64,000 nt of DNA from Streptomyces sp. NBC_00554 (GCF_041431135.1 NZ_CP107799.1:4340001-4404000), one strand, 5' to 3'; counted from the stretch's first letter, positions 47,241 through 56,726 are shown. Notes: generated by a model from the sequence alone, not told the origin. Made by a program: numbers and translations.

Positions 47241-48146
47241 ATGGACACGACCCGAACCACGCCACGCACACCCCACCTGCTCATCACCCTGACCCTGCTC
47301 ACCACCGCGGCCGCAGCGCTCACCGGCTGCGGCGACAAATGGCCCGGTAGCTCTCCCCCGGAGTCGGGCCCCCGCGCCCGCCAGGTCGCAGAGGCCTGGG
47401 ACGGCTCTCAGGCCGCCGAGGTGTGGCGCAAGGGCTACTACCCGATGGGCGAGTCGGTCCAGTTGCCAGACGGTGCCTTCCGCAACGAGGGCGACAAGCT
47501 CGCGTACATGACCCAGAACTTCGTCCTGCGCGGCAAGCTCCCCGACACCTCGCCCAAGGACGGCAAGGTGGAGTGGAAGAGCGGAGGCTCGCTCACGCTG
47601 CCGCTGACGGGGGCGCGGGCGGCGTACGAGACGGTGGCCCGCGGCGGCGGCGACGGACCGCACCTGACCGTGACCGGGGCGAAGCTCGGCGAGATGTCGT
47701 TGGCGACCAGCCGTGGCCCGGCGACCGTACCGGCCTGGATGTTCACGCTGGACGGCTACGACACCCCGCTCAAGCAGGTCGCCCTCAGCCCCTCGAAGCT
47801 CCCCAAGGTGCCGATCAAGCCGGCCAGGGAGACACCCACCAACCACCTGATGCCGCTCGACCGGCTGGCCGAAGTGGCCGACGACGGCCGGTCGGTCACC
47901 GTCGTCGCCAACCACGGATCCTGCGACGACGGCCCTGCCGTGGCCGTGCTGGAGACGGACGGCAGCGTGGTGCTGTCCGCGTCGGTCGTCGGGACGAAGG
48001 ACGGCCCCTGCACCAGCGATCTGCGCGCCAGGAAGGTGACGGTGGAACTGGACCGCCCGCTGGCCGACCGGATCCTCCTGGACGCGTTCACCGGCCGCCC
48101 CGTGCCGTACGGCCACTCCGAAGGGCCTTCACCGAGCTGGAGTTAG
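47241..48146 (+). CDS. Putative lipoprotein
   Basis: A 301-residue protein from the ATG at 47241 (GGGGGGA upstream). A signal peptide with core 'LLITLTLLTTAAAA' ends in the lipobox 'LTGC'. The mature part begins 'GDKWPG' and is rich in beta strands; it has two further cysteines near the C-terminus ('NHGSCDDGPAVAVLETDGSVVLSAS' and 'DGPCTSDL') that may pair. I recognise no named domain. It is probably a cell-surface lipoprotein. The 289 bases upstream hold only the argS terminator. Confidence 0.78.
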   Translation: MDTTRTTPRTPHLLITLTLLTTAAAALTGCGDKWPGSSPPESGPRARQVAEAWDGSQAAEVWRKGYYPMGESVQLPDGAFRNEGDKLAYMTQNFVLRGKLPDTSPKDGKVEWKSGGSLTLPLTGARAAYETVARGGGDGPHLTVTGAKLGEMSLATSRGPATVPAWMFTLDGYDTPLKQVALSPSKLPKVPIKPARETPTNHLMPLDRLAEVADDGRSVTVVANHGSCDDGPAVAVLETDGSVVLSASVVGTKDGPCTSDLRARKVTVELDRPLADRILLDAFTGRPVPYGHSEGPSPSWS

Positions 48147-48200
48147 AGCAACCAGGACCACCCGGGCCCGTTGTCAGTGGCTCCCCCTAAAGTCAGGGCC

Positions 48201-49115
48201 ATGGCGACACTCCCCAACCCGCTGCCGAAGCTGGCGGCCGACCCGAGCGGGCGCACGCTCGGGCTTGAACTCCCGCCCGGGAAACTGATCGACGCTGGGG
48301 GCACCTCCCACGCCCTTAAGGCAGTGGGGGAGGGCGAGGCCGCGTGCCACGAGCCGCTGCTCTGGCACGCCGACGCACCGGCGACCCCCGGAGCCTGGTC
48401 GGCGCTGGAGCCCGCCCGGCGGACCTCCGGCCTGCTCCCCCTCCTCGTGGACGTCGGCGGCGCCCAAGGCGGGCCGGAGGACTGGGAGTTGAGGCCGGAC
48501 GAGGTGTCGTACCCCGGGGATCACGACGCCGAGGAGGTGCTGGCGGAGTTCTGGGAGGAGTACGCGGCGGACGAGCTCGGCGCCGACGAGGACTACCCCG
48601 GCAAGGAGGCCGTCGTCGCAGTCTTCGGCGAGCCCAACACCTACGACGAGACGATCGCCCCGTACGGCCCGGAGTGGCCGGGCCTCGCCGCCGCCACCAC
48701 ACCCACCACCGACCCCGACACCCGCGCCGCCGACATCGCCGACTCCCTCTCGGCCGACGGCTCTTGGCTCAAGGACCCGCGCCTCGCCCTGGTCCCCGCC
48801 CGCCGCAGCGCGGACATCCCGGCGGCGATCGGCTGGTCCGGTCCCGTGAACTACGAGGGTGATGTCGCGCGCCTGTGCGCCGTACTCCGCTCCTGGGAGG
48901 ACCGCTTCGGCATACGCGTGGTCGCCCTCACCTTCGACCAGCTCGTCCTGTCGGTGGCCGCCCCGCCGACCACCACGGCGGAGGCGGAGGCGGTCGCGGC
49001 CGAGCACTTCGCGTTCTGCCCGGACAACATCACCCAGGGCAACCACGAGGCCCTGCGGGCGTACGCGGCGCACGAGATCCTCGACCAGCAGGTGTGGTCC
49101 TTCTGGTGGGACTGA
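48201..49115 (+). CDS. DUF4253 domain protein
   Basis: A 304-residue cytosolic protein. The N-terminal half is acidic. The C-terminal half carries the DUF4253 pattern: 'RLALVPARRSADIPAAIGWSGPVNY' ... 'VLRSWEDRFGIRVVALTFDQLVLSVAAPP' ... 'EAEAVAAEHFAFCPDNITQG' ... 'DQQVWSFWWD'. Function of the family is unknown; members occur near toxin-immunity genes in some bacteria, but nothing of that kind is next to it here. Confidence 0.88.
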   Translation: MATLPNPLPKLAADPSGRTLGLELPPGKLIDAGGTSHALKAVGEGEAACHEPLLWHADAPATPGAWSALEPARRTSGLLPLLVDVGGAQGGPEDWELRPDEVSYPGDHDAEEVLAEFWEEYAADELGADEDYPGKEAVVAVFGEPNTYDETIAPYGPEWPGLAAATTPTTDPDTRAADIADSLSADGSWLKDPRLALVPARRSADIPAAIGWSGPVNYEGDVARLCAVLRSWEDRFGIRVVALTFDQLVLSVAAPPTTTAEAEAVAAEHFAFCPDNITQGNHEALRAYAAHEILDQQVWSFWWD

Positions 49116-49143
49116 CACCGGCCGGCCAGGCGCACCCCACCCG

Positions 49144-50045
49144 CTAAGCCTTCCGCCCCGTCGCCACGTACACATTGATGTCCGCGTCCGTGACGTCGTT
49201 GATGTCGCGGTAGCGGACCTTCTCGATGTCGTCGAGGGTGGCCAGGTAGGCGGGATCGGCCCGTTCGGGGAGCGGGCCGCGCCGTCGGGACGCCAGTGGT
49301 GGGCGGGGACGACGCCCGGGTCGTCCAGTTCCAGGCCGCTCTCGGTGAAGAAGCGCTCGACCTCCGCCCTGGAGCGCAGCACGAAGGTGAATCCGCGCTC
49401 GGTGTACGTCCGTTGGACCGCGCGGACGTTCTCGGGGTTGAGGTCCTCGGTGAGGTGGCTGAGGACGAGCCGGCTTCCGGACGGCAGCGCGTCGACGAGC
49501 TCGCGCACGATCGGGTAGGCCTCCGCGTCCTCGACGAAGTGCAGGATCGCCACGAGTTCGAGTGCGATCGGCCGGTCGAAGTCGAGGGTCTTTGCGGCCT
49601 CTTCGAGGATCTGCGCGGGCTGCTTCAGGTCGGCGTCGATGTAGTCCGTGAGGCCCTCGGGCCCGCTGGTGAGCAGGGCACGCGCGTGAGCGAGAACCAC
49701 CGGGTCGTTGTCGACGTACACGACCCGCGAGTCCGGGATGATCCGCTGGGCGATCTGGTGGACGTTCTCCTGCGTCGGCAGCCCGGTGCCGATGTCCAGG
49801 AACTGGCGGATGCCCTCTTCCCGGGCCAGCGTGGTCACGGCGCGCCGCAGGAAGTCGCGGTTGTGCCGGACGTCGAGGTAGCCGCGCGGATTGGCGGCGA
49901 GCGCGGCAGCTGCGGCGGCCCGGTCGACCTCGTAGTTGTCCTTGCCGCCGAGGAAGACGTCGTAGACGCGCGCGGGGTGCGCCTTGCTGGTGTCGATCCT
50001 CCTTCTCAACTCGTCGGGGTCCTGGCCGAGAGCGTCACCGGGCAT
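49144..50045 (-). pseudogene. SAM-dependent methyltransferase (PF04672 type), C-terminal frameshift
   Basis: The protein belongs to the Streptomyces S-adenosylmethionine methyltransferase family once called DUF574: 'ARVYDVFLGGKDNYEVDR', 'FLDIGTGLPTQENVHQIA', 'VVYVDNDPVVLAHARALL', 'LVAILHFVED' and 'YTERGFTFVLRSRAEVERFF'. ATG 50045 has GGGAGG 5 bases upstream. The frame breaks after 'HHWRPDG' near the GGGG run at 49267-49270 (plus strand). With one extra base there the protein continues 'ADPAYLATLDDIEKVRYRDI' then 'NDVTDADINVYVATGRKA' to TAG at 49144, as expected for the family. As sequenced, the frame runs on antisense to DUF4253. Either a real loss or an assembly error. Confidence 0.82.
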
Positions 50046-50175
50046 AAGGCCCTCCCTGGAGAGTCGCGTCATTCAACGGGCAACAACCTAACTCCCAGGG
50101 GGACTTGATAGGGCAGGAACCCGATCCGGGACCGTAAGCCTCAGCCCGTGTCAGCCCTTGATCGACCCGCCGGCC

Positions 50176-51465
50176 TCAGCCCTTGATGTAGGGCTCGTAC
50201 TCGTCCCTCCACCACTCGGAGTCGCCCAGCGGGTACGCGTACGCGGGCCGCCCCACGTTCCCACTCGTCCGGAACGGCTTGCCGTTGTCGTCGATGCGCA
50301 ACGTGCCCTTCTTCGTCCCGCTGGACCAGTCGAGCTCCAGGTACCAACTCACGTCGTGGGCCTTCGAGTCCGCGAACACGTAGAAGACCTCGGGGTCGGA
50401 CTCACTGACCTTGTACGGGAAGTCGCGCTGCCCCGCCTTGGCCGCGACCGCGGGGCTTCCGGCGTCCAGGTCCACGGCGAACGACTTCGTCTCCACGCCG
50501 CCGCCGCAACCGATGCCCATCGCGAAGTCGTTCCAGGCGAGCGGCGCACTCTTCGTCACCACGCGCACATGCAGTGCGTCGAGTACGACGGTGGCCTCCC
50601 CGGTGCCCTGCACGGTCAGCGCGACCATCTGCTCCCCGGCGGCGACACCGCCGAGCGCGGTCACCCACCCACGCGCCTCCGACTCGCTCGGCGGCGGGGG
50701 CACATACTCGGCCTTCTGGTTCACCAGGTAGTGCTGACTGCACGGGCCGTCCCACTTGTACGGGTTGGTGGCGACCGCGGGCGCCGTGGCGCCGGCCACG
50801 ACCTCAGCGGCCCCACCACTCACCGACGCGGACACCGTAGGACTTGCAGGACTCGTAGGACTGGCACTGCGCGAGGCGGACGGCGAGGCCGGGGAATGCT
50901 TGCCGTCGGCCGACGCGGTGACAACAGAGCTGCTGACACCTGACGGCGCGGCAGCACCCACAGGCTGCTTCCTGCCCTGACCGTCGTCCTCGCCGGGCAC
51001 AAGGTTCACGACGAGGGCCGCGGACACAAGGGCGGCGACCACGGCGGCACCGGAGAGCACGACGGTACGCCGACGCCGCTTCACCAAAGGCTCCGGTACA
51101 GACCCCCGCTCGACCTCAGGTGCGTCCTCCGGCTCGGACGCAGCCGACGATTCCGGCGCCAATGCTGTTGGCCCCTCCGTCACCGCCCCCGTCCCCGAAG
51201 GGACCCCCTTCTGCCCCCGCCGCGCATCCGCCAGCACCCACCGCCGATGCAGCTCCACCAGCTCATCGGGGGTCGCCTTGCACACCCGGGCGAACCGTTC
51301 CACGGGCGCGTAATCCGTCGGTACGGCGTCCCCGTTGACGTACCGGTGAAGCGTGGACGCACTCATGTGGAGCCGCTTCCCCAGCACTCCATAGCTGAGC
51401 CCGGACCGCTGCTTCAGCTGTCCCAGGAGCTCCGAGAATTCGTCCCCCGCCACGTCCCCCGCCAC
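50176..51465 (-). CDS. Membrane-anchored helix-turn-helix protein with extracytoplasmic domain
   Basis: A 429-residue protein. Residues about 8-75 are an XRE-like helix-turn-helix ('LLGQLKQRSGLSYGVLGKRLHMSASTLHRYVNGDAVP'). A linker of about 60 residues leads to a membrane helix (about 132-157, 'TVVLSGAAVVAALVSAALVVNLV'). A Ser/Ala/Pro-rich spacer and a C-terminal domain outside the cell follow, with 'GPCSQHYLVNQ' and 'AMGIGCGGGV' cysteines. This topology (cytosolic DNA binding, external domain) is common in Streptomyces and may transmit envelope signals. The start GTG lies in a duplicated GTGGCGGGGGAC, so starts at 51465 or 51447 are both possible. Confidence 0.85.
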   Translation of the reverse strand: MAGDVAGDEFSELLGQLKQRSGLSYGVLGKRLHMSASTLHRYVNGDAVPTDYAPVERFARVCKATPDELVELHRRWVLADARRGQKGVPSGTGAVTEGPTALAPESSAASEPEDAPEVERGSVPEPLVKRRRRTVVLSGAAVVAALVSAALVVNLVPGEDDGQGRKQPVGAAAPSGVSSSVVTASADGKHSPASPSASRSASPTSPASPTVSASVSGGAAEVVAGATAPAVATNPYKWDGPCSQHYLVNQKAEYVPPPPSESEARGWVTALGGVAAGEQMVALTVQGTGEATVVLDALHVRVVTKSAPLAWNDFAMGIGCGGGVETKSFAVDLDAGSPAVAAKAGQRDFPYKVSESDPEVFYVFADSKAHDVSWYLELDWSSGTKKGTLRIDDNGKPFRTSGNVGRPAYAYPLGDSEWWRDEYEPYIKG

Positions 51466-51680
51466 CGTTCCTCACATCCCCACGTCCCAGATCCGCGTTC
51501 CAGGGGAACATCGTTCCACCAGGTCAGAGGCACTTTGAGCGTTCCAGCGTCCCGGAAACTCCGGCAGCTGTGGCGGCTGGGACGGATCACCGCACAAGCT
51601 GTGGCCATCAAAGCACGCCGCTCCCGGCACCCGGTCGAGCGGCCTGCATCAACACCCGTTCCACACCAGGGGGATCAGCC

Positions 51681-52388
51681 ATGTCTGCACGCACCACCCG
51701 CAACCGCATGCTCGCCGCAGCCGCGATCACGTTCGCCACACTGACGCTGGCGGCGTGCAACGACGGAGGGGGCGTCCGCGAGGAGGGCGCGTCGAAGGTG
51801 ACCGCGTCCACGGAGTCACCCAGCACGTCCGCCACCCCGTCGTCCCCGTCGGACAAGACGAACGAGGGAACATCCACGGGAGCCGGCCAGGCCGCCAACG
51901 ACACGACGGGCACCACGGGCTCCACCGGCACCACGAACTCCACCGGCTCCACGGGTTCGAACGACTCCGCCCCCACCTCCACCCGCTGCTCCAGCACCAC
52001 CACCCGAACCACCGCCACAGAGGTCTCCCGCCCCCTGAACCACGTGCTCCTCACCGTCACCAACACGGGCGCGGGGAACTGCAACCTCATCGGCTACCCG
52101 GCCGTCCGCTTCGGCGAGGCCCAGTCGGTCCCGCCGGCCTTCGAGGACTCCAAGCCGCAGGCGGTGGTCACGCTGGCCCCGGGCGAATCGGGCTATGCCG
52201 GCGTGCTCCTGTCGGCAGCGGACGGCAGCGGCTCCAACGGCTACACGGCCAAGTCCCTCGAGGTCCTCCTCAACAACAGCACGGGAGACGCGGCCCGCCC
52301 GTCGCTCCCCGCGAAGGGCGTGTACGTAGACGACTCGATCAGCGTCTCGTACTGGCAGTCGACCATGGCCGACGCCCTCACCTGGTGA
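51681..52388 (+). CDS. DUF4232-type lipoprotein
   Basis: A 235-residue lipoprotein from the ATG at 51681 (AGGGGGATC upstream). The signal ends in lipobox 'LAAC' with Cys 26. A Thr/Ser/Gly-rich linker (about residues 40-100, repeated 'GSTGTT' units) is followed by the DUF4232 domain: 'NHVLLTVTNTGAGNCNLIGYPAVRF' and 'VVTLAPGESGYAGVLL', ending 'VSYWQSTMADAL'. Likely a surface protein with an immunoglobulin-like domain; ligand unknown. Confidence 0.87.
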   Translation: MSARTTRNRMLAAAAITFATLTLAACNDGGGVREEGASKVTASTESPSTSATPSSPSDKTNEGTSTGAGQAANDTTGTTGSTGTTNSTGSTGSNDSAPTSTRCSSTTTRTTATEVSRPLNHVLLTVTNTGAGNCNLIGYPAVRFGEAQSVPPAFEDSKPQAVVTLAPGESGYAGVLLSAADGSGSNGYTAKSLEVLLNNSTGDAARPSLPAKGVYVDDSISVSYWQSTMADALTW

Positions 52389-52398
52389 CTCGGAGGGC

Positions 52399-53637
52399 TC
52401 ACCGGCCAAGCGCCGGCCGCACGCCCATCGCCACACCCATCCCCGCCCCCAACCGCCGCAACCCCTCCCCGATCTCCTCCGGCGTCTGCGTCACGAAGCA
52501 CAGCCGCAGCGTCGACCGATCGGGCTCGGCCGCGTAGAACGGCGCACCGGGGACGTACGCCACCTCCTGCCGCACCACCGCGGGCAGCAGTGCCGTGGTG
52601 TCGTACGTCCCCGGAAGCCGTGCCCAGAGGAACATTCCGCCCTCGGGCCGGTCCCAGTGCGAGCCTTCGGGGAGGGCCTCGGCGAGGCCGGCGAGCATGG
52701 CGTCCCGGCGCTCGCGGTAGACCGCCGCGACCCGCGCGACATGCCCGTCCAGGTCACTGTCCGCGAGGTAGCGGGCCGCGGCGAGCTGGTTGACGGTCGG
52801 GGTGTGCAGGTCGGCGGCCTGTTTGGCCACGGCGCACGCGCGGCGCAGCTCGGCCGGGGCGCGCAGCCAGCCGAGCCGCATGCCGGGTGCCATGACCTTG
52901 GAGAAGGAGCCGAGCAGGACCGTACGGTCCTCGGCACCCGGGTACGACGCGATCCACGGCACGCGCTCGCCCTCGAAGCGCAGCTCGCCGTACGGGTCGT
53001 CCTCGACGATCCACAGCCCGTGCCGGGCGGCGACCGCGGCGACGGCGGCCCGCCGCTCCCTGGGCAGGGTGCGCCCCGTCGGGTTCTGGAAGGTGGGCAC
53101 GGTGTAGAGCAGCTTGGGGCGTTCGCGCACCACCAGCTCCTCCAGCGCCTCGGGATCGACACCGTGTCCGTCCCCCGGTACGGCCACCACCCGCGCGCCC
53201 GCGAAGCCGAAGACCTGGAGGGCCGCCAGGTAGCAGGGGTTCTCGACGAGGACCGTGTCCCCGGGTTCGATCAGCGCGGTGGCGAGCAGGGAAAGGGCCT
53301 GCTGGGAGCCGGTGGTGACGAGCAGGTCGTCGGGGCCGGTGGCCAGCCCGCGTGCCGATGTCCGCGCGGCGAGCGCGGCCCGCAGCTCCGGCTCGCCCTC
53401 CGTCGTGGAGTACTGCAGCGCCTGCGCGGGCGACTCGGCGAGGACCGCCCGGTACGCGGCGGCGATCCCGTCGACGTCGAAGAGTTCCGGCGCCGGCAGC
53501 CCGCCCGCGAAGTTGATCACCTCGGGCCGCGCGGTGACGGCGAGGATGTCCCGTACCGGCGAACCGCCGATCGAACGGGCCCGCGCGGCGAGCGGCGGCA
53601 CGGGGGCACGGGTGGGCGCGGGCTCGACGACGGCCAT
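52399..53637 (-). CDS. PLP-dependent aminotransferase (2-aminoadipate/MocR-like class I)
   Basis: A 412-residue fold-type I aminotransferase without a GntR domain. It has 'INFAGGLPAPELFD', 'LQYSTTEGEPELRAALA', 'LLVTTGSQQALSLLA', 'VENPCYLAALQVF', 'PTFQNPTGRTLP', 'IVEDDPYGELRFEG' and the PLP lysine in 'LLGSFSKVMAPGMRLGW'. This branch includes LysN and KAT II-type enzymes acting on aromatic or aminoadipate substrates. Single gene between unrelated neighbours; the 132 bases upstream form the gap to hemB. Confidence 0.92.
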   Translation of the reverse strand: MAVVEPAPTRAPVPPLAARARSIGGSPVRDILAVTARPEVINFAGGLPAPELFDVDGIAAAYRAVLAESPAQALQYSTTEGEPELRAALAARTSARGLATGPDDLLVTTGSQQALSLLATALIEPGDTVLVENPCYLAALQVFGFAGARVVAVPGDGHGVDPEALEELVVRERPKLLYTVPTFQNPTGRTLPRERRAAVAAVAARHGLWIVEDDPYGELRFEGERVPWIASYPGAEDRTVLLGSFSKVMAPGMRLGWLRAPAELRRACAVAKQAADLHTPTVNQLAAARYLADSDLDGHVARVAAVYRERRDAMLAGLAEALPEGSHWDRPEGGMFLWARLPGTYDTTALLPAVVRQEVAYVPGAPFYAAEPDRSTLRLCFVTQTPEEIGEGLRRLGAGMGVAMGVRPALGR

Positions 53638-53769
53638 GATTCGGCTCCTTCGGCTGCGACAGCGACTCCTGCCGCAGCCTAGGGATGTACGTGCCGTCTA
53701 CAAGCGGGTTTCCGGGATACGGACGCGGCCACCGAGCGGGACCAAGTGGCCCCCTCGGCATTGCCCGCC

Positions 53770-54762
53770 TCAGCGCAGCTTCTGCGCGACCTCGGTCGCC
53801 CAGTACGTGAGGATGTTCCTCGCTCCGGCCCGCTTGATCCCCGTCAGCGTCTCCAGAATGGCCCGGTCGCGGTCGATCCAGCCCTTCTCGGCGGCGGCCT
53901 CGATCATCGAGTACTCGCCGGAGATCTGGTACGCGGCCACCGGCACATCCACGGCGTCCGCAACCCGCGCGAGGATGTCCAGGTACGGCCCCGCCGGCTT
54001 CACCATCACCATGTCGGCGCCCTCTTCGAGGTCGAGCGCCAGCTCCCGCATGGCTTCCCGGGCGTTCGCCGGGTCCTGCTGGTACGTCTTGCGGTCACCC
54101 TTCAGGGACGAGCCCACGGCCTCCCGGAACGGGCCGTAGAAGGCGGAGGAGTACTTGGCGGTGTAGGCGAGGATCGCGACGTCCTCGCGGCCGATCTGGT
54201 CGAGGGCGTCACGGACGACGCCGATCTGGCCGTCCATCATCCCGCTCGGCCCGACCACGTGCGCGCCCGCGTCGGCCTGCACCTGCGCCATCTCGGCGTA
54301 CCGCTCGAGCGTGGCGTCGTTGTCGACGCGCCCCTGCTCGTCGAGCACACCGCAATGACCGTGGTCGGTGGTCTCGTCCAGACACAAGTCGGACATCACA
54401 AGGAGCTCGTCACCGACCTCGGCACGCACATCGCGCAACGCCACCTGGAGGATCCCGTCGGGATCGGTCCCGGGCGTGCCGACCGCGTCCTTCTTGGACT
54501 CCTCCGGCACCCCGAAGAGCATGATCCCGGAGACCCCGGCCGCCACCGCGTCCGCGGCCGCCTTCTTCAGGCTGTCCCGGGTGTGCTGCACGACGCCAGG
54601 CATCGCCGCGATCGGCACAGGCTCGCCGATGCCCTCGCGCACAAAGGCCGGAAGGATGAAGTCAGCGGGATGCAGCCGGGTCTCGGCGACCATACGCCGC
54701 ATGGCGGGGCTGGTCCGCAGACGCCGCGGCCGCGTACCGGGGAAGGATCCGTACGTCGTCAT
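53770..54762 (-). CDS. hemB: Delta-aminolevulinic acid dehydratase (porphobilinogen synthase)
   Basis: A 330-residue TIM-barrel enzyme joining two 5-aminolevulinates into porphobilinogen. Schiff-base lysines lie in 'AYTAKYSSAFYGPFREA' and 'DMVMVKPAGPYLDI'. The metal loop reads 'DLCLDETTDHGHCGVL': Cys127, Asp129, Cys137. It thus has two of the three zinc cysteines, with Asp replacing the middle one. Start 54762 is preferred over an ATG two codons earlier. It lies apart from the rex-hemACD operon, downstream on the same strand, separated by the convergent FAD oxidoreductase gene. Confidence 0.96.
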   Translation of the reverse strand: MTTYGSFPGTRPRRLRTSPAMRRMVAETRLHPADFILPAFVREGIGEPVPIAAMPGVVQHTRDSLKKAAADAVAAGVSGIMLFGVPEESKKDAVGTPGTDPDGILQVALRDVRAEVGDELLVMSDLCLDETTDHGHCGVLDEQGRVDNDATLERYAEMAQVQADAGAHVVGPSGMMDGQIGVVRDALDQIGREDVAILAYTAKYSSAFYGPFREAVGSSLKGDRKTYQQDPANAREAMRELALDLEEGADMVMVKPAGPYLDILARVADAVDVPVAAYQISGEYSMIEAAAEKGWIDRDRAILETLTGIKRAGARNILTYWATEVAQKLR

Positions 54763-54929
54763 ACACATACGCTACGCCCGCCCCCACACCCCCTTTGCCG
54801 ACGCGACGTCGGCCGAACGCCTCCCAAGTGTGACCCGGAAGCCTGGGCCGACACCCCCCGCGTACGCCCCCGAAGCGCAGGGCCGACCCACCCACACCGA
54901 ACACAACCCGCAGCGGCCCACCGGCGGGA

Positions 54930-55042
54930 GGGGGCGTGCCGGTACGTCCAAAGCCCGTCGCGTACGCCCGCGTCACCGGACGTCTCACTGCTCGGCCAAG
55001 GTCTGATCCGGCGGCGACGGGCGGACGTACCGGCACGCCCCC
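54930..55042. repeat. Nested inverted-repeat element, copy B (113 bp)
   Basis: The outer arms are 20-bp exact complements (54930-54949 and 55023-55042). The inner arms GCCCGTCGC/GCGACGGGC (54953-54961 and 55014-55022) are identical to those of copy A at 33329-33440. The loop is about 52 bases. It sits in the 496-base gap between hemB and the divergent FAD oxidoreductase gene; the rest of that gap shows no gene. Confidence 0.85.
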
Positions 55043-55258
55043 GACCCACCCACCGGGCATCAGCCCCCACCTACACCCCCGACACCCCCGCATGCGAGCC
55101 GACCACCACAGGTCCATGCTGGAAATAAGGCCCCCAACGACGGGCCGCAACCAGGACCCCGCAGGCACCGACGCCGACGCCAGACCAGACCCGCCGCCGT
55201 CCCTCCCCCGCGCACCCCGCCCGGCCCGCCCGCCCGGCCCGCGCTCAAGGAGGACGCG

Positions 55259-56668
55259 ATGACCGCCCCCGCCCCGCACCACCCGCACGCCACCCCCGAT
55301 CTCTTCGCCCTCTCCGACATCCGCGGCCCGGTACTGCGCCCCGACGACCCCGACTACGCCGCCGAAGTCACCGGCTTCAACCTGGCCGCCCTCCACACCC
55401 CTGAGCTGGTCGTCGGCGCGACCGGTACCGACGACGTGGTGGCCGCGATGCGCTGGGCGACCGCCACCGGCACCCCCGTCGCCGTACAGGCCACCGGCCA
55501 CGGTGCGAACTTCCCCGTCGAGAACGGCCTGTTGATCAACACCTCGCGCATGACGGACGTACGGATCGACGCGACCGCGCGCACCGCGACGGTCGCCGCA
55601 GGAGCGAAGTGGCGCCACGTCCTGGAGGCGGCCGCACCACACGGGCTCGCCGCCCTCAACGGCTCGTCGACGGACGTCGGCGTCATCGGCTACACGCTGG
55701 GCGGCGGACTCCCGGTGCTCGGCCGGGCGTACGGCTACGCGGCGGACCATGTCCGCTCGTTCCAGGTCGTGACACCCGACGGAACGCTGCACGAGGCGGA
55801 CGCCGACCACGAACCGGAACTCTTCTGGGCCCTGCGCGGCGGCAAGGGCAACGTCGGTGTGGTGACGGAACTGGTCTGCGACCTGCTCCCGCTCGACCGC
55901 GTCCTAGGCGGCGGAATCTACTGCCCCGGCGAGCACGCGGAGGCCCTGCTGAACGCCTTCGCGGCGTGGACCCCCACCCTGCCCCCGCAGATGTGCTCGG
56001 CCTTCTCGATCCTGCGCCTGCCCCCGCTGCCACAGATCCCCGAACCCCTGCGGGGCGGCTTCTGGGCCCGGGTGGCGGCGATCTGGACCGGCAACCCGGC
56101 GGAGGGCGAGCGCCTGCTCGCGCCGATCCGCGAGGCGGCGCCGGTGGTGGTCGACACGGTGGCGGAGATGGACTACACGGCCGTGGACCAGGTGTACGCG
56201 GAGCCGCAGGACCCGCTCCCCGCGAGGGAGTCGTGCGCCCTGATGCGCGACCTGACCCCCGACGCCGTACGGACCTTCCTGGACCATGCGGGCCCGGCGG
56301 CCCCCGCCGACTACCCGCTGCTGCTCGTCGAGTTGCGCCACATGGGCGGCGAGCTGGCACGCCCGGCCGCCGTCGAGGACGCGGTGTGCGCCCGCGACGC
56401 GGGGTACCTGCTGGAGACGGTCGGTGTGCTGGCGGGACCGGAGGCCGCCGCGGCGGTCGAGACGGCCACGGTCGCACTGAACGCCGCGATGGCCCCGTAC
56501 GGCACGGGCAGGACGATGGTCAACATCCATGGCGCCCCGGGCGACGAGGCCGACCGCGCCCGCGCCTGGACCCCCGAGGTCTACACCCGCCTGCGCGCCG
56601 CCAAGGCCACCTACGACCCGGCGAACCTCCTGCGCTTCGGCCACGCGGTGACGCCCGCGGCCGCGTAA
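55259..56668 (+). CDS. FAD-binding oxidoreductase (BBE/PCMH type)
   Basis: A 469-residue flavoenzyme from the ATG at 55259 with AAGGAGG upstream. The PCMH FAD-binding domain has 'VAVQATGHGANFPVENGLLINTSRM' (covalent-flavin His position), 'STDVGVIGYTLGGGLPVLGRAYGYAADHV' and 'ELFWALRGGKGNVGVVTEL'. The C-terminal berberine-bridge motif is 'TYDPANLLRFGHAVTP'. Such enzymes oxidise sugars, alkaloids or polyketides; in Streptomyces they often belong to secondary metabolism. No cluster partners are seen. Confidence 0.92.
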   Translation: MTAPAPHHPHATPDLFALSDIRGPVLRPDDPDYAAEVTGFNLAALHTPELVVGATGTDDVVAAMRWATATGTPVAVQATGHGANFPVENGLLINTSRMTDVRIDATARTATVAAGAKWRHVLEAAAPHGLAALNGSSTDVGVIGYTLGGGLPVLGRAYGYAADHVRSFQVVTPDGTLHEADADHEPELFWALRGGKGNVGVVTELVCDLLPLDRVLGGGIYCPGEHAEALLNAFAAWTPTLPPQMCSAFSILRLPPLPQIPEPLRGGFWARVAAIWTGNPAEGERLLAPIREAAPVVVDTVAEMDYTAVDQVYAEPQDPLPARESCALMRDLTPDAVRTFLDHAGPAAPADYPLLLVELRHMGGELARPAAVEDAVCARDAGYLLETVGVLAGPEAAAAVETATVALNAAMAPYGTGRTMVNIHGAPGDEADRARAWTPEVYTRLRAAKATYDPANLLRFGHAVTPAAA

Positions 56669-56726
56669 ACGCAGTGACTCCCGCAGCCGCACAAGCAGCT
56701 ACGGGAGTCTCCTGACGCAATGGCAC

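Noticed and set aside
48174..49143. C-terminal continuation of the methyltransferase frame through DUF4253
   Set aside because: Beyond the frameshift the translation is the antisense of DUF4253 with no family content.
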